This document shows positions 16,750 through 24,611 of a stretch of DNA of 64,000 bases, piece by piece. Every line of letters begins with the position of its first letter. Within the stretch, counting starts at the first letter, position 1. A program made the position numbers and the translations under genes. The DNA is taken from NCBI RefSeq assembly GCF_002920615.1, contig NZ_PQSU01000012.1, forward strand, positions 186,001 through 250,000, given 5' to 3'. The notes under the pieces are model-generated. The model was not told the origin of the DNA. It was given only the letters and a program-made list of their open reading frames with translations, and searched no databases. This DNA is from Streptomyces sp. Ru62. Lineage in GTDB: Bacteria; Actinomycetota; Actinomycetes; Streptomycetales; Streptomycetaceae.

Positions 16750-18009
16750 GTGAGCGAGAGCAGCGCGGAGGTCGTGGCGGAAGTCGTCGCCTCGGCGGCC
16801 GCCGCCTCCGCCGCGGGGGCGGCCGGGAGCTGGCGCAGGGCGACCGGCCTCGCCGGTGCCGCGATAGGCGTGCTCGCCGCGGGAGCGGCGGCCGGTGTCG
16901 CCATCGAACGGATGACGGTGGGGCGCGGAATGCGCCGCAAGGCCCGGCTGGCCCTGGACGCGGCGGGCCCGTACGGCACCCTGCGCGGCACCCCCGGCAA
17001 GGCGTACGCCGACGACGGCACCGAGCTGTACTACGAGGTCGACGAGGTCGAGCCGGACGCCGGCCCGAACGTCTCGCCGCGCCGGCGCCGGCTCTTCGGC
17101 CGCAAGGCCCCCGCCCCGGTCACCGTCGTCTTCTGCCACGGCTACTGCCTCAGCATGGACTCCTGGCACTTCCAGCGGGCGGCCCTGCGCGGGGTCGTAC
17201 GGACCGTGCACTGGGACCAGCGCAGCCACGGGCGGTCCGGGCGGGGCGTGGCCCAGACCCGGGACCGGGTGCCCGTCACCATCGACCAGCTCGGCCGCGA
17301 TCTGAAGGCCGTGCTCGACGCCGCCGCACCGGACGGGCCCCTGGTGCTGGTCGGTCACTCGATGGGCGGCATGACCATGATGGCCCTCGCCGCGCAGTTC
17401 CCCGAGCTCATCCGGGACCGGGTCGTCGCCACCGCCTTCGTCGGCACGTCGTCCGGGCGGCTCGGCGAGGTCAACTTCGGGCTGCCGGTGGCCGGCGTCA
17501 ACGCGGTCCGCCGGATTCTCCCCGGGGTGCTGAAGGCGCTCGGGCAGCAGGCGGAGTGGGTGGAGAAGGGGCGCCGGGCCACCGCCGACCTGTTCGCCGG
17601 GATCATCAAGCGGTACTCGTTCGCGGGCCGGGACGTCGACCCGGCCGTGGAGCGCTTCGCCGAGCGGATGATCGAGTCGACGCCGATCGACGTGGTCGCC
17701 GAGTTCTACCCGGCCTTCACCGACCACGACAAGACCGGGGCGCTCGTCTGCTTCCGCGACATGCCGGTGCTCGTGCTGGCCGGCGTCCAGGACCTGGTCA
17801 CGCCCAGCGAGCACAGCGAGGCCATCGCCGACCTGCTGCCCGACGCCGAGCTGGTGCTCGTGCCGGACGCGGGGCACCTGGTGATGCTGGAGCACCCGGA
17901 AGTGGTCACCGACCGCCTCGCCGACCTGCTCACCCGCGCGGGTGCGGTGCCCGCAGGGGCTACCGTAAGTGGCTATGGAAGCACCAGCAGCACCGCACAA
18001 CCCCGCTGA
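16750..18009 (+). CDS. Alpha/beta hydrolase with an N-terminal membrane anchor
   Basis: 419 residues. An Ala/Gly-rich hydrophobic stretch at residues ~28-55 (ATGLAGAAIGVLAAGAAAGVAI) may anchor it. The hydrolase domain shows VVFCHGYCLS (oxyanion hole), HWDQRSHGRS, the nucleophile elbow VGHSMGGMT, a late Asp in VLAGVQDLVTP and the His in VPDAGHLVMLEHP, a complete Ser-Asp-His triad. The substrate is unknown. GTG at 16750 follows GAAGAGGAG. The end overlaps the tsaE start by 35 bases, and the promoter-like TACCGT for tsaE lies inside it. Confidence 0.88.
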   Translation: MSESSAEVVAEVVASAAAASAAGAAGSWRRATGLAGAAIGVLAAGAAAGVAIERMTVGRGMRRKARLALDAAGPYGTLRGTPGKAYADDGTELYYEVDEVEPDAGPNVSPRRRRLFGRKAPAPVTVVFCHGYCLSMDSWHFQRAALRGVVRTVHWDQRSHGRSGRGVAQTRDRVPVTIDQLGRDLKAVLDAAAPDGPLVLVGHSMGGMTMMALAAQFPELIRDRVVATAFVGTSSGRLGEVNFGLPVAGVNAVRRILPGVLKALGQQAEWVEKGRRATADLFAGIIKRYSFAGRDVDPAVERFAERMIESTPIDVVAEFYPAFTDHDKTGALVCFRDMPVLVLAGVQDLVTPSEHSEAIADLLPDAELVLVPDAGHLVMLEHPEVVTDRLADLLTRAGAVPAGATVSGYGSTSSTAQPR

Positions 18010-18487
18010 GACCCAGCTGACCGTCACCTCCCCGGAGCAGATGCGGGAGCTGGGCCGCCGACTGGCCAAGCTGCTGCGCGCGGGCGACCTGGTGATGCTC
18101 ACCGGCGAGCTGGGCGCGGGCAAGACCACGCTGACCCGCGGGCTCGGTGAGGGCCTGGGCGTGCGCGGCGCGGTCACCTCGCCGACCTTCGTGATCGCCC
18201 GGGTGCACCCGTCCCTCGGTGACGGCCCGCCCCTGGTGCACGTCGACGCCTACCGGCTCTCCGGCGGCCTGGACGAGATGGAGGACCTGGACCTCGACGT
18301 CTCGCTGCCCGACTCGGTGATCGTCGTGGAATGGGGCGAGGGCAAGGTCGAGGAACTGACCGAGGACCGCCTCCAGGTGATCATCCACCGCGCGGTCGGC
18401 GACACCACGGACGAGGTACGGCACGTGACCGTCACCGGCCTGGGCGAACGCTGGTCCGAGACGGACCTGGAGACGCTGTCCGGCTGA
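17975..18487 (+). CDS. tsaE: tRNA threonylcarbamoyladenosine biosynthesis ATPase TsaE
   Basis: 170 residues. TsaE is the small P-loop ATPase that regenerates the TsaB-TsaD complex making t6A37 in ANN-decoding tRNAs. Walker A is GELGAGKTTLTRGL; TSPTFVI, HVDAYRL and VVEWGEG follow in the family order. The ATG at 17975 is preferred; an in-frame GTG at 17969 exists. TACCGT (17961-17966) sits 8 bases upstream, inside the preceding gene. tsaB and tsaD follow after two unrelated small genes. Confidence 0.94.
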   Translation: MEAPAAPHNPAETQLTVTSPEQMRELGRRLAKLLRAGDLVMLTGELGAGKTTLTRGLGEGLGVRGAVTSPTFVIARVHPSLGDGPPLVHVDAYRLSGGLDEMEDLDLDVSLPDSVIVVEWGEGKVEELTEDRLQVIIHRAVGDTTDEVRHVTVTGLGERWSETDLETLSG

Positions 18488-18566
18488 GACCGCCGACACA
18501 TTCCGACAAGCCGTCGGCAAGATATTGCGCAGGACATCCCGGGCGTGGTGACATGGTGTCCAGCCC

Positions 18567-18588
18567 GTACTTAGGTGTGCCTAAGTAC
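18567..18588. promoter_or_regulatory. Perfect 22-bp palindrome (operator candidate)
   Basis: GTACTTAGG (18567-18575), TGTG, CCTAAGTAC (18580-18588). The arms are 9 bp and perfect. The TTAGG half-sites recall DtxR/DmdR iron boxes, but the spacing here (4 bases between TTAGG and CCTAA) is shorter than in that consensus. It lies 28 bases before the start of the 63-residue gene at 18617. Confidence 0.6.
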
Positions 18589-18616
18589 GTCCGCCCCCGC
18601 GGCTCAGGAGGCGTCC

Positions 18617-18808
18617 ATGCCCACAGTGCAACCGGTGTCCATGCGCGATCTGCTGGCGGCCTGCGCTGCGGCGGACGCGGTCTCCAGGCCGCCGCGGCCC
18701 GAACACCCCGAAGGAGCGCGGGGCGAGCACGCGGGCACCGCCGGGTGGACACGCCCGGCCGGGACGGCCCCGCAGCCGCCCGACGGCGCGTCCCGGCACG
18801 GCGCCTGA
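18617..18808 (+). CDS. Small hypothetical protein, 63 residues
   Basis: The ATG at 18617 has a strong CAGGAGG Shine-Dalgarno at 18605-18611. The N-terminus (MPTVQPVSMRDLLAACAAAD) could be a short amphipathic helix; the rest is Pro/Arg/Glu/Gly-rich and likely disordered. There is no signal peptide or membrane segment. The palindrome at 18567-18588 just upstream suggests its own control. I do not recognise a family. Confidence 0.6.
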   Translation: MPTVQPVSMRDLLAACAAADAVSRPPRPEHPEGARGEHAGTAGWTRPAGTAPQPPDGASRHGA

Positions 18809-18828
18809 GCCATGGCCTGTCCGGCGCC

Positions 18829-19392
18829 CTAGCGGATCACCACGACCTTGACGCCGATCGTCGCGAAGTTCCACATCGCGTCCCCGTCCGTCCGCGTCTC
18901 CCGGATGCCGCCCGTCTTCACGCCGGAGTCGGCCGCCATGCCCTCCGCACCGCCGTTCACCGCCGCGCTGAACCCGATGGCCACCCCGTCCACGCTGGTG
19001 AACCGCACCACGTGCTCGATGGGGATGCTGTCCGTGCCGGTGGCCGTGCTGGAGCGGGACGTCACCCAGTACGTGCCGACCGGCGGGTCGACGGTGCCCG
19101 GCCGCACCGGGAAGGTGCGCTGCACCCGTTCCCTCGGGGTGACCAGCCAGACCCGGTCGTCGTCCACCGAGTACACGACCCGTTCACCCGTTCCGGAGCC
19201 GCTCGGCAGGGCGGTCGGGTGGTGCCGGTCCCGGGGCGCCTTGGAGGTGGGCGTCGCGTGCGCCACCGGCCCCGCGCCCAGGCCCGCCGGGACGGTCGCC
19301 TGGGCCCGGTAGGCGAGGAAACCGACCGTTCCCAGCGCCGCCGCGGTGAGGGCGGCCACGATCCCCGAGCTGGTCCCTGCCACCTGCGCCAC
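18829..19392 (-). CDS. YkuD-like (L,D-transpeptidase fold) membrane-anchored protein lacking the catalytic Cys
   Basis: 187 residues. The N-terminal hydrophobic helix (SGIVAALTAAALGTVGFLAY) is followed by a linker and a domain reading like a YkuD fold. RVVYSVDDDRVWLVTPRERVQ, PVRPG and PPVGTYWVTSRS match the usual substrate strand, and AMWNFATIGVKVVVI matches the C-terminal strand. In active enzymes a (S/T)HGCxR motif precedes that strand; here the aligned stretch is VKTGGIRETRTDGDAMW, with Gly at the nucleophile position and no His two residues before. It is probably a non-catalytic homologue. The start is GTG at 19392 or the in-frame GTG three codons in. Confidence 0.7.
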   Translation of the reverse strand: MAQVAGTSSGIVAALTAAALGTVGFLAYRAQATVPAGLGAGPVAHATPTSKAPRDRHHPTALPSGSGTGERVVYSVDDDRVWLVTPRERVQRTFPVRPGTVDPPVGTYWVTSRSSTATGTDSIPIEHVVRFTSVDGVAIGFSAAVNGGAEGMAADSGVKTGGIRETRTDGDAMWNFATIGVKVVVIR

Positions 19393-19507
19393 CTCTGCCT
19401 CGTGCCGTCAACCGGTGTATATGTCGTACTTCGTACAGACCGTAGCAGTCGGTGACCGTCCGTCCCGGACGACCCTGCGGGCGGCGCGGGCGCCGTAGGC
19501 TGTTCGC

Positions 19508-20164
19508 GTGCTCTTGCTCGCTCTGGATACCGCAACACCCGCCGTCACCGTCGCCCTGCACGACGGCACCGACGTCATCGCCTCGTCGAGCCAGGTGGAC
19601 GCGCGCCGGCACGGAGAGCTGCTGCTGCCGGCCGTCGACCGGGTCCTCACCGAGGCCGGACTGAAGCTGGAGGCCGTCACCGGGATCGTCGTCGGCACCG
19701 GGCCCGGCCCCTACACCGGCCTGCGCGTCGGCCTGATGACCGCCGACACCTTCGGCCTGGCGCTCGGCGTCCCCGTGCACGGCCTGTGCACGCTGGACGG
19801 CCTCGCCTACGCCGCCGACATCGAGAAGGGCCCCTTCGTCGTGGCGACGGACGCCCGGCGCAAGGAGGTCTACTGGGCCACGTACGCCGACTCCCGGACC
19901 CGGCTGACCGGCCCGGCCGTCGACCGCCCGGCCGACATCGCCGAGCAGGTCGCGGGCCTTCCGGCGGTCGGCGCCGGCGCGCTGCTCTACCCGGACACGT
20001 TCCCGCGCGCCCACGAACCCGAGCACGTGTCCGCCGCCGCCCTCGCCTCGCTCGCGGCGGAGAAGCTGGCCGCGGGCGAGGAGCTCACGGCCCCCCGGCC
20101 GCTGTACCTGCGCCGGCCGGACGCCCAGGTCCCCAAGAACTACAAGGTGGTCACCCCCAAGTGA
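19508..20164 (+). CDS. tsaB: tRNA threonylcarbamoyladenosine biosynthesis protein TsaB
   Basis: 218 residues. TsaB is the inactive ASKHA partner that binds TsaD for t6A synthesis. It opens LLLALDTATPAVTVALHDG and has VGTGPGPYTGLRVGLMTA, the family signature. GTG at 19508 with TAGGCT (19496-19501) 6 bases upstream suggests a leaderless mRNA. Its stop overlaps the rimI start (GTGA), so tsaB, rimI, tsaD and the 85-residue gene form one coupled operon. Confidence 0.95.
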   Translation: MLLLALDTATPAVTVALHDGTDVIASSSQVDARRHGELLLPAVDRVLTEAGLKLEAVTGIVVGTGPGPYTGLRVGLMTADTFGLALGVPVHGLCTLDGLAYAADIEKGPFVVATDARRKEVYWATYADSRTRLTGPAVDRPADIAEQVAGLPAVGAGALLYPDTFPRAHEPEHVSAAALASLAAEKLAAGEELTAPRPLYLRRPDAQVPKNYKVVTPK

Positions 20165-20694
20165 CACAGCCGGCACCCCCCCGACTGCGCGACATGCGCT
20201 GGTGGGACATCGACCCGGTCCTGGGGCTCGAACGGGACCTGTTCCCCGAGGACGCCTGGTCCCGGGGCATGTTCTGGTCCGAGCTGGCCCATTCCCGGGG
20301 GCCCGGGGCCACCCGCTGCTACCTCGTCGCCGAGTCCGCCGACGGCCGGATCGTCGGGTACGCGGGCCTGGCCGCCGCCGGTGACCTGGCCGACGTGCAG
20401 ACCATCGCCGTCGCCCGCGACCACCAGGGCACCGGTCTCGGTGCCCGCCTGCTGACCGAGCTGCTGCGCGCGGCGACCGCGTTCGAGTGCCACGAGGTGA
20501 TGCTTGAGTGCCGGGTGGACAACCTGCCCGCCCAGAAGCTCTACGAGCGCTTCGGCTTCACCCCCATCGGCTTCCGGCGCGGCTACTACCAGCCGGGCAA
20601 TGTGGACGCCCTGGTGATGCGCCTGACCACGGAACCCGGCAGCGGCCCGGCCGCGGGCTCCGCCTCAGTACAAGGAACCGATATCAATGACTGA
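20161..20694 (+). CDS. rimI: Ribosomal protein S18-alanine N-acetyltransferase
   Basis: 177 residues. GNAT enzyme expected to acetylate the N-terminal Ala of S18. The acetyl-CoA loop is QTIAVARDHQGTGLGARLL, and the RimI-specific MLECRVDNLPAQKLYERFGF with GRRGYY-like FRRGYYQPG follows. The GTG at 20161 overlaps the tsaB stop; the 3' end overlaps the tsaD start by 8 bases. The position between tsaB and tsaD is the conserved actinobacterial order. Confidence 0.93.
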   Translation: MTQPAPPRLRDMRWWDIDPVLGLERDLFPEDAWSRGMFWSELAHSRGPGATRCYLVAESADGRIVGYAGLAAAGDLADVQTIAVARDHQGTGLGARLLTELLRAATAFECHEVMLECRVDNLPAQKLYERFGFTPIGFRRGYYQPGNVDALVMRLTTEPGSGPAAGSASVQGTDIND

Positions 20695-21778
20695 CGAACC
20701 TCTCGTCCTCGGCATCGAGACCTCCTGCGACGAGACCGGCGTCGGCATCGTCCGCGGCACCACCCTGCTGGCGGACGCCGTCGCCTCCAGCGTCGACGAG
20801 CACGCCCGCTTCGGCGGCGTGGTGCCGGAAGTGGCGTCCCGGGCGCACCTGGAGGCGATGGTCCCCACCATCGACCGCGCGCTGAAGGAGGCGGGGGTCA
20901 GCGCCAAGGACCTGGACGGCATCGCGGTCACCGCCGGTCCCGGTCTCGCCGGTGCCCTGCTCGTCGGCGTCTCGGCGGCCAAGGCGTACGCCTACGCGCT
21001 CGGCAAGCCCCTGTACGGCGTCAACCACCTCGCCTCCCACATCTGCGTGGACCAGCTGGAGCACGGCCCGCTGCCCGAGCCGACGATGGCCCTGCTGGTC
21101 TCCGGCGGCCACTCCTCGCTGCTGCTCTCGTCGGACATCACCTCCGACGTCCGGCCGATGGGCTCGACCATCGACGACGCGGCCGGCGAGGCCTTCGACA
21201 AGATCGCCCGCGTGCTTGACCTGGGCTTCCCCGGCGGCCCGGTCATCGACCGGTACGCCAGGGAGGGCGACCCGGAGGCCATCGCCTTCCCGCGCGGCCT
21301 GACCGGCCCGCGCGACCCGGCGTACGACTTCTCCTTCTCGGGCCTGAAGACCGCCGTGGCCCGCTGGATCGAGGCCCGGCGCGCGGCCGGCGAGGAGGTC
21401 CCGGTCCGCGACGTGGCCGCCTCCTTCCAGGAGGCCGTGGTCGACGTGCTGACCCGCAAGGCCGTCCGCGCCTGCAAGGACGAGGGCGTGGACCACCTGA
21501 TGATCGGCGGCGGTGTGGCGGCCAACTCCCGGCTGCGCGCGCTCGCCCAGGAGCGCTGCGAGGCGGCCGGCATCCGGCTGCGCGTACCGCGTCCCAAGCT
21601 GTGCACGGACAACGGCGCCATGGTGGCCGCGCTCGGCGCCGAGATGGTCGCCCGCAACCGGGCCGCGTCCGCCTGGGACCTGTCGGCCGACTCCTCCCTG
21701 CCGGTGACCGACCCGCACGTGCCCGGCCACGACCACGACCATGTGCACGAGGTCAGCAAGGAGAACCTCTACTCGTGA
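20687..21778 (+). CDS. tsaD: tRNA N6-adenosine threonylcarbamoyltransferase TsaD
   Basis: 363 residues. Catalytic subunit transferring the threonylcarbamoyl group to A37 of tRNA. It begins VLGIETSCDETGVGIV. The metal-binding pair is in NHLASHICVD (HxxxH), and ALLVSGGHSSLL and IGGGVAANSRLR form the nucleotide site. The C-terminus is rich in His/Asp (PGHDHDHVHE), an extra possible metal-binding tail. It overlaps rimI upstream and the next gene downstream (GTGA). Confidence 0.96.
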   Translation: MTDEPLVLGIETSCDETGVGIVRGTTLLADAVASSVDEHARFGGVVPEVASRAHLEAMVPTIDRALKEAGVSAKDLDGIAVTAGPGLAGALLVGVSAAKAYAYALGKPLYGVNHLASHICVDQLEHGPLPEPTMALLVSGGHSSLLLSSDITSDVRPMGSTIDDAAGEAFDKIARVLDLGFPGGPVIDRYAREGDPEAIAFPRGLTGPRDPAYDFSFSGLKTAVARWIEARRAAGEEVPVRDVAASFQEAVVDVLTRKAVRACKDEGVDHLMIGGGVAANSRLRALAQERCEAAGIRLRVPRPKLCTDNGAMVAALGAEMVARNRAASAWDLSADSSLPVTDPHVPGHDHDHVHEVSKENLYS

Positions 21779-22032
21779 CCGTCGCCCTGATGTGGGAGGC
21801 CCGGGCCGTCGAGGGCCGGGGCGCGGACCTGCTGGCCTGGGTGCGCGAACAACCCCTCGCCGGCGAGCCGTTGCGTCGCGAGACCTTCCGCGCGCCGCAG
21901 GACCGGGTGCTGGTCGTCACGTGGTGGGACGCGCCGTACGACGCCCCGCTTCCCGAACTGCCGGATCCTGATCCGGAGTTGGTCACCCGGCCCGTGCACC
22001 GCTGGCGGTTCGAGGCGGTGGCGGAGGACTGA
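21775..22032 (+). CDS. Small conserved-type protein coupled to tsaD, function unknown
   Basis: 85 residues. GTG at 21775 overlaps the tsaD stop. The sequence ALMWEARAVEGRGADLLAWV, then DRVLVVTWWDAPY, then TRPVHRWRFEAV has the strand-helix-strand feel of a dimeric alpha/beta-barrel (ABM-like) domain; this is an impression, not a family match. It lacks a signal peptide or catalytic motif. The coupled position makes co-expression with t6A genes likely without proving a shared function. Confidence 0.75.
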   Translation: MTVALMWEARAVEGRGADLLAWVREQPLAGEPLRRETFRAPQDRVLVVTWWDAPYDAPLPELPDPDPELVTRPVHRWRFEAVAED

Positions 22033-22033
22033 G

Positions 22034-22063
22034 TTGGGGAAACCGCCCCGACTGCGCTATGAT
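22034..22063 (+). promoter_or_regulatory. Sigma-70-type promoter for a candidate small RNA
   Basis: TTGGGG (22034-22039) and TATGAT (22058-22063) with an 18-base spacer. The -10 is near consensus. No start codon follows at a usual distance; instead hairpins and a terminator do. The promoter begins two bases after the stop of the preceding gene. Confidence 0.55.
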
Positions 22064-22069
22064 CATCAC

Positions 22070-22215
22070 ACAGCGAACGGCCGGAACACCGGTCCGGACG
22101 CAGTGCGTTGGTGGTCCAAGGAAAGACGCCCCGCTTCCTGCGGGGAGATGCAGGTGCAAGGCCTGCCCGGCGCTCCACTCGACACCCCGCCCCCGGGTTC
22201 CCGGCGGCGGGGTGT
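22070..22215 (+). ncRNA. Candidate structured small RNA, ~145 nt
   Basis: Between the promoter at 22034-22063 and the hairpin at 22183-22214 lie three further stems: CCGGA/TCCGG (22081-22097), CCCCGC/GCGGGG (22129-22145) and GCAGG/CCTGC with a 7-base loop TGCAAGG (22150-22166, T-arm-like). No Shine-Dalgarno plus start codon gives a convincing product, and no acceptor-stem partner makes it a tRNA. I cannot assign an Rfam family. It could alternatively be a long leader of the LacI gene if the terminator is leaky. Confidence 0.4.
22183..22214 (+). terminator. Strong terminator hairpin closing the candidate small RNA
   Basis: Arms CACCCCGCCCCCGGG (22183-22197) and CCCGGCGGCGGGGTG (22200-22214) pair over 15 positions with one mismatch; TTCGCGTTT follows. 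Confidence 0.7.
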
Positions 22216-22238
22216 TCGCGTTTCACGGGGTCCTCCGC

Positions 22239-22268
22239 TCGAATGTTTCGCCCGATCATTCGAATGTT
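22239..22268. promoter_or_regulatory. Operator-like inverted and direct repeat upstream of the LacI gene
   Basis: TCGAATG (22239-22245) is inverted as CATTCGA (22257-22263), and TCGAATGTT recurs directly at 22260-22268. It lies 63-92 bases before the regulator start and 50-79 bases before its -10 TACGAT (22318-22323). LacI-family proteins often bind their own promoters at such CG-centred palindromes; binding here is an inference. Confidence 0.4.
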
Positions 22269-22330
22269 CCGGAGACCCCTGCCATGCCGAGGGCTTCGTC
22301 AAGCGGTCCGGCGGGGATACGATCGCGGGC

Positions 22331-23362
22331 ATGAAGCCCTCGAAGCCCGCAGGAACGCAGACGGCGACCCTCGCCGAGATCGCCCGTGAGGCGGGGGTCT
22401 CCGCTCCGACTGTTTCGAAGGTCCTCAACGGCCGGGCCGATGTCTCCCCCGCCACCCGCACCCGCGTCGAGGAGCTGCTGCGCGCCTACGGCTACCGGCG
22501 CCGCCGTGCCGAGGCGTCCCGCTCGCCGCTCATCGACGTGGTCTTCCACGAGCTGGAGAGCGCCTGGGCGATGGAGGTCATCCGGGGTGTGGAGAACGTC
22601 GCCCGGGACGCCGGGCTGAGCGTGGTCCTGTCCGAGTCGGCCGGCCGGCTCACCCCCGGCCGCACCTGGGCCGACCAGGTGGCCGCCCGCCGCCCGCACG
22701 GCGTGGTGCTGGTGCTCTCCGAGCTCGACGAGTCCCAGCGGGCGCTGCTGACCAGCCGCTCCATCCCGTTCGTGGTGATGGACCCGGCCGGCGATCCTGG
22801 CCCGGACGTGCCGTCGATCGGCGCCACCAACTGGCAGGGCGGTCTCGCCGCCACCCGCCACCTGGTGGAACTCGGCCACACCCGGATCGGCGCGATCAGC
22901 GGCCCGTCCCGGATGATGTGCAGCCGGGCCCGGGTCGACGGCTACCGGGCCGCCCTGGAGACGGCCGGACTGCCCGTCGACCCCTCCCTCGTCGTGGCCG
23001 GCGACTTCCACCACGACGCGGGCTACCGCCTGGGCCTGGAGCTGCTGCGCCGCCCGGACCGGCCCACCGCCGTCTTCGCGGGCAACGACCTCCAGGCGCT
23101 CGGCCTGTACGAGGCCGCGCGTGAGCTGGGTCTGCGCGTCCCGGAGGACCTCAGCGTGGTCGGCTTCGACGATCTGCCGGTGGCCCGCTGGGTGGGCCCG
23201 CCGCTGACGACCGTACGGCAGCCGCTCACCGAGATGGCCGAGGCCGCGGCCCGGCTGGTGCTGGAGCTGGGGAGCGAGCGGGAGGAACGGGCGGCGACCC
23301 GGGTGGAGCTGGCGACGAGCCTGGTGGTGCGGTCCAGCACGGACGTGCCTCCGTCCGCTTAG
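22331..23362 (+). CDS. LacI-family transcriptional regulator
   Basis: 343 residues. The N-terminal HTH and hinge are TLAEIAREAGVSAPTVSKVLNGRADVSPATRTRVEELLRAYGY. A periplasmic-binding-like effector domain follows (LIDVVFHELESAWAMEVIRGVENVA ... AVFAGNDLQALGLYEAARELGLRVPEDLSVVGFDDLP). The effector is probably a sugar but cannot be named. The ATG at 22331 lies 7 bases after TACGAT (22318-22323), so the transcript is probably leaderless. No sugar transporter is adjacent; a target operon elsewhere or autoregulation is likely. Confidence 0.92.
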   Translation: MKPSKPAGTQTATLAEIAREAGVSAPTVSKVLNGRADVSPATRTRVEELLRAYGYRRRRAEASRSPLIDVVFHELESAWAMEVIRGVENVARDAGLSVVLSESAGRLTPGRTWADQVAARRPHGVVLVLSELDESQRALLTSRSIPFVVMDPAGDPGPDVPSIGATNWQGGLAATRHLVELGHTRIGAISGPSRMMCSRARVDGYRAALETAGLPVDPSLVVAGDFHHDAGYRLGLELLRRPDRPTAVFAGNDLQALGLYEAARELGLRVPEDLSVVGFDDLPVARWVGPPLTTVRQPLTEMAEAAARLVLELGSEREERAATRVELATSLVVRSSTDVPPSA

Positions 23363-23521
23363 CGTCCGTGCGGACGGAGTCTTTCGCCAACGGGCCGGTG
23401 CCGGACGGGGGTTCGGTGCCGGCCGGCGGTTCGGTGACTCGGGGATGAGAATTTCCCAAGAAAACCGACTCGGGCGGCTTCCGCTAACAGTCCCCTAATA
23501 ATTCGGACTTATGTTCCTGTT

Positions 23522-24577
23522 GTGACGCGACACGAGGAGCAAGGCGACGCGGGCAGACGGGTGGGCCGGCGATCGAGAGCACTGAAGATCGTCGGCCTCA
23601 CTCTGACGGGCACCCTGGTGCTGGGCGTGGCGGCGGCCGGCTGGGCCTACTGGCATCTCAACCACAACATCAGAAGCGTCGACATCGACAGCGCACTCGG
23701 TGACGACCGTCCGGCCAGGGCCGTGGTCACCCCGTCCGCGACCGCCCCGGCGGACGCCTCCCCGCTGCCCACCGGCTCCCTCAACATCCTGGTCCTCGGC
23801 TCGGACTCGCGCAGCGGCAAGGACAACCAGGAGCTGGGCGGCGGCGACAGCGGCGGGGCCCGGTCCGACACCGCCATGGTCGTGCACATCGACGCGGGCC
23901 GGACGAAGGCCACCGTCGTCAGCATCCCGCGCGACACCCTCGTCACCCGCCCGTCCTGTCCGCTCACCTCCGGCGGCAGGACGGCACCGGCGTACGGCGC
24001 CATGTTCAACAGCGCCTACGCGGTGGGCGGACCGGTGTGCGCGGTGAAGACCGTCGAGACCCTCACCGGCGTCCGCATGGACCACTACCTGGAGATCGAC
24101 TTCTCCGGCTTCGCCAAGCTGGTCGACGCGCTCGGCGGGGTCGACGTCACCACCGGCCAGGACATCGACGACGACAAGAGCCACCTGCACCTCAAGGCCG
24201 GCACCCACCACCTCGACGGCAAGCAGGCCCTCGCCCTCGCCCGCACCCGGCACGGCATAGGCGACGGCAGCGACCTGGGCCGCATAGGGCTGCAGCAGAC
24301 CCTGGTCAAGGCGCTGCTGGCAGAGATGTCCGGCGCCGGCCTGCTCTCCGACCCGGCCCGGCTGTACCAGGTCGCCGACGCCGTCACCACCAGCCTCACC
24401 ACCGACACCGGCCTGAACTCCCTGAACGAGCTGGTGACCCTCGGCCGGAGCCTGAAGGGACTGACCGCCGACCGGGTGCGGACGGTGACCATGCCGGTCG
24501 TCACGGCACCGTCCGACCCCAACCGGGTCGTCGCCGAGGAGCCGGCGGCGAACGACCTCTGGGCCTCCCTGCGCTGA
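23522..24577 (+). CDS. LytR-CpsA-Psr (LCP) family protein
   Basis: 351 residues. LCP enzymes attach wall glycopolymers to peptidoglycan from polyprenyl-phosphate donors outside the membrane. A cytoplasmic basic N-terminus precedes one helix (ALKIVGLTLTGTLVLGVAAAGWAYW). The LCP core shows LNILVLGSDSRSG, the catalytic Asp/Arg stretch ARSDTAMVVHIDA with VVSIPRDTLV, DHYLEIDFSGFAKLVDALGGVDV and ALALARTRHGIGDGSDLGRIGLQQ. A TAATAAT -10-like element lies at 23496-23502, 19 bases upstream of the GTG. Confidence 0.93.
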   Translation: MTRHEEQGDAGRRVGRRSRALKIVGLTLTGTLVLGVAAAGWAYWHLNHNIRSVDIDSALGDDRPARAVVTPSATAPADASPLPTGSLNILVLGSDSRSGKDNQELGGGDSGGARSDTAMVVHIDAGRTKATVVSIPRDTLVTRPSCPLTSGGRTAPAYGAMFNSAYAVGGPVCAVKTVETLTGVRMDHYLEIDFSGFAKLVDALGGVDVTTGQDIDDDKSHLHLKAGTHHLDGKQALALARTRHGIGDGSDLGRIGLQQTLVKALLAEMSGAGLLSDPARLYQVADAVTTSLTTDTGLNSLNELVTLGRSLKGLTADRVRTVTMPVVTAPSDPNRVVAEEPAANDLWASLR

Positions 24578-24611
24578 GCCGTGGAAAATCCCGAGATTCT
24601 TTCCGCGGGCG

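Noticed and set aside
14920..18177. 1085-codon minus-strand open frame
   Set aside because: Antisense to the repeat block, alr, the hydrolase and tsaE; composition is typical of a shadow frame and no domain is seen.
18567..18588. Classical DmdR/DtxR iron box
   Set aside because: Half-sites TTAGG/CCTAA match but the distance between them is 4 instead of 9 bases; reported only as an unassigned palindrome.
22120..22180. tRNA gene (T-arm-like stem and CCGGCGCTCCA 3' end)
   Set aside because: No complementary 5' acceptor strand and no anticodon arm at the right distance; kept only as a structured RNA candidate.
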